Of a stretch of DNA of 34,707 bases, positions 34,683-34,707 are shown one piece after another. The stretch comes from Desulfobulbaceae bacterium (GTDB lineage Bacteria; Desulfobacterota; Desulfobulbia; Desulfobulbales; Desulfobulbaceae): contig WFZC01000243.1 of assembly GCA_015489765.1 (NCBI GenBank), positions 1 to 34,707 of the forward strand. Direction: 5' to 3'. The notes under the pieces were generated by a model, which saw only the letters and a program-made list of their open reading frames with translations, did not search any database and was not told the origin of the DNA. Numbering within the stretch: position 1 is the stretch's first letter; each line of letters starts with the position of its first letter. The position numbers were made by a program, and so were the translations under genes.

Positions 34683-34707
34683 CTGTCTCTTATACACATC
34701 TCCGAGC
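34683..34707 (+). other. Illumina Nextera adapter (Tn5 mosaic end) left on the contig
   Basis: CTGTCTCTTATACACATCT (34683-34701) is the 19-base Tn5 mosaic end used in Nextera libraries, and the following CCGAGC (34702-34707) is the start of the Nextera read-2 adapter. This is a library artefact, not genomic sequence. Confidence 0.97.

Overview
The window reads as a chromosomal contig from an anaerobic, strongly signalling Gram-negative bacterium. Gene content and protein style (pyruvate:ferredoxin oxidoreductase, B12-type radical SAM protein, CBS-ACT protein, FluC plus DUF190, YkgJ-type cysteine cluster protein, PilZ-tailed chemoreceptor, LemA/DUF2959/DUF533/Kbp envelope set) suggest Desulfobacterota, most likely Desulfobulbales. 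That placement is inference; no rRNA or marker gene is present to prove it. No tRNA, rRNA, CRISPR array, phage or transposase gene was found.

Layout. (1) 113-10522, plus strand: a tight run of eight genes encoding a radical SAM protein, a membrane histidine kinase, a PlsC-like acyltransferase, a PAP2-like membrane phosphatase/transferase, a PEP-synthase/rifampicin-phosphotransferase-like enzyme, a GT-B glycosyltransferase and the FetA-FetB iron exporter. Several starts overlap the preceding stop. The middle looks like a lipid or envelope-polymer module. (2) 10523-14059: two signalling genes (a response regulator with a Cys-pair tail, and a PilJ/NarX-type chemoreceptor ending in a PilZ domain). 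They are bracketed by copies of a structured ~95 bp repeat, tandem and direct on the left, inverted on the right, and preceded by a second structured repeat that recurs at the far end of the contig. (3) 14060-21905, plus strand: a giant AsmA-like protein, FluC, a DUF190 protein, a CoA-disulfide-reductase/rhodanese fusion and a HEAT-repeat/receiver fusion.

(4) 21967-23498, minus strand: a small gene interrupted by an in-frame stop, a PHP-family histidinol-phosphatase-like enzyme and a small protein. (5) 23974-25233: a YkgJ-type cysteine cluster gene with its promoter and terminator, then a 154 bp MITE-like element with 14 bp terminal inverted repeats and a 10 bp direct target duplication. (6) 25260-28890, minus strand: HU, LemA, a DUF2959 lipoprotein, DUF533, Kbp (BON+LysM) and a conserved unknown, probably a stress/envelope operon. 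(7) 29564-34460: a CYTH protein convergent with nifJ across a perfect bidirectional terminator, and a CBS-ACT regulator upstream of nifJ.

The last 25 bases (34683-34707) are not genomic. They match the Illumina Nextera transposase mosaic end plus adapter, so the true contig end is 34682, inside the second copy of the structured repeat. The most promising undescribed elements are the two structured repeat families: one has compensatory changes between copies, and the other has conserved nested helices and a conserved upstream block.
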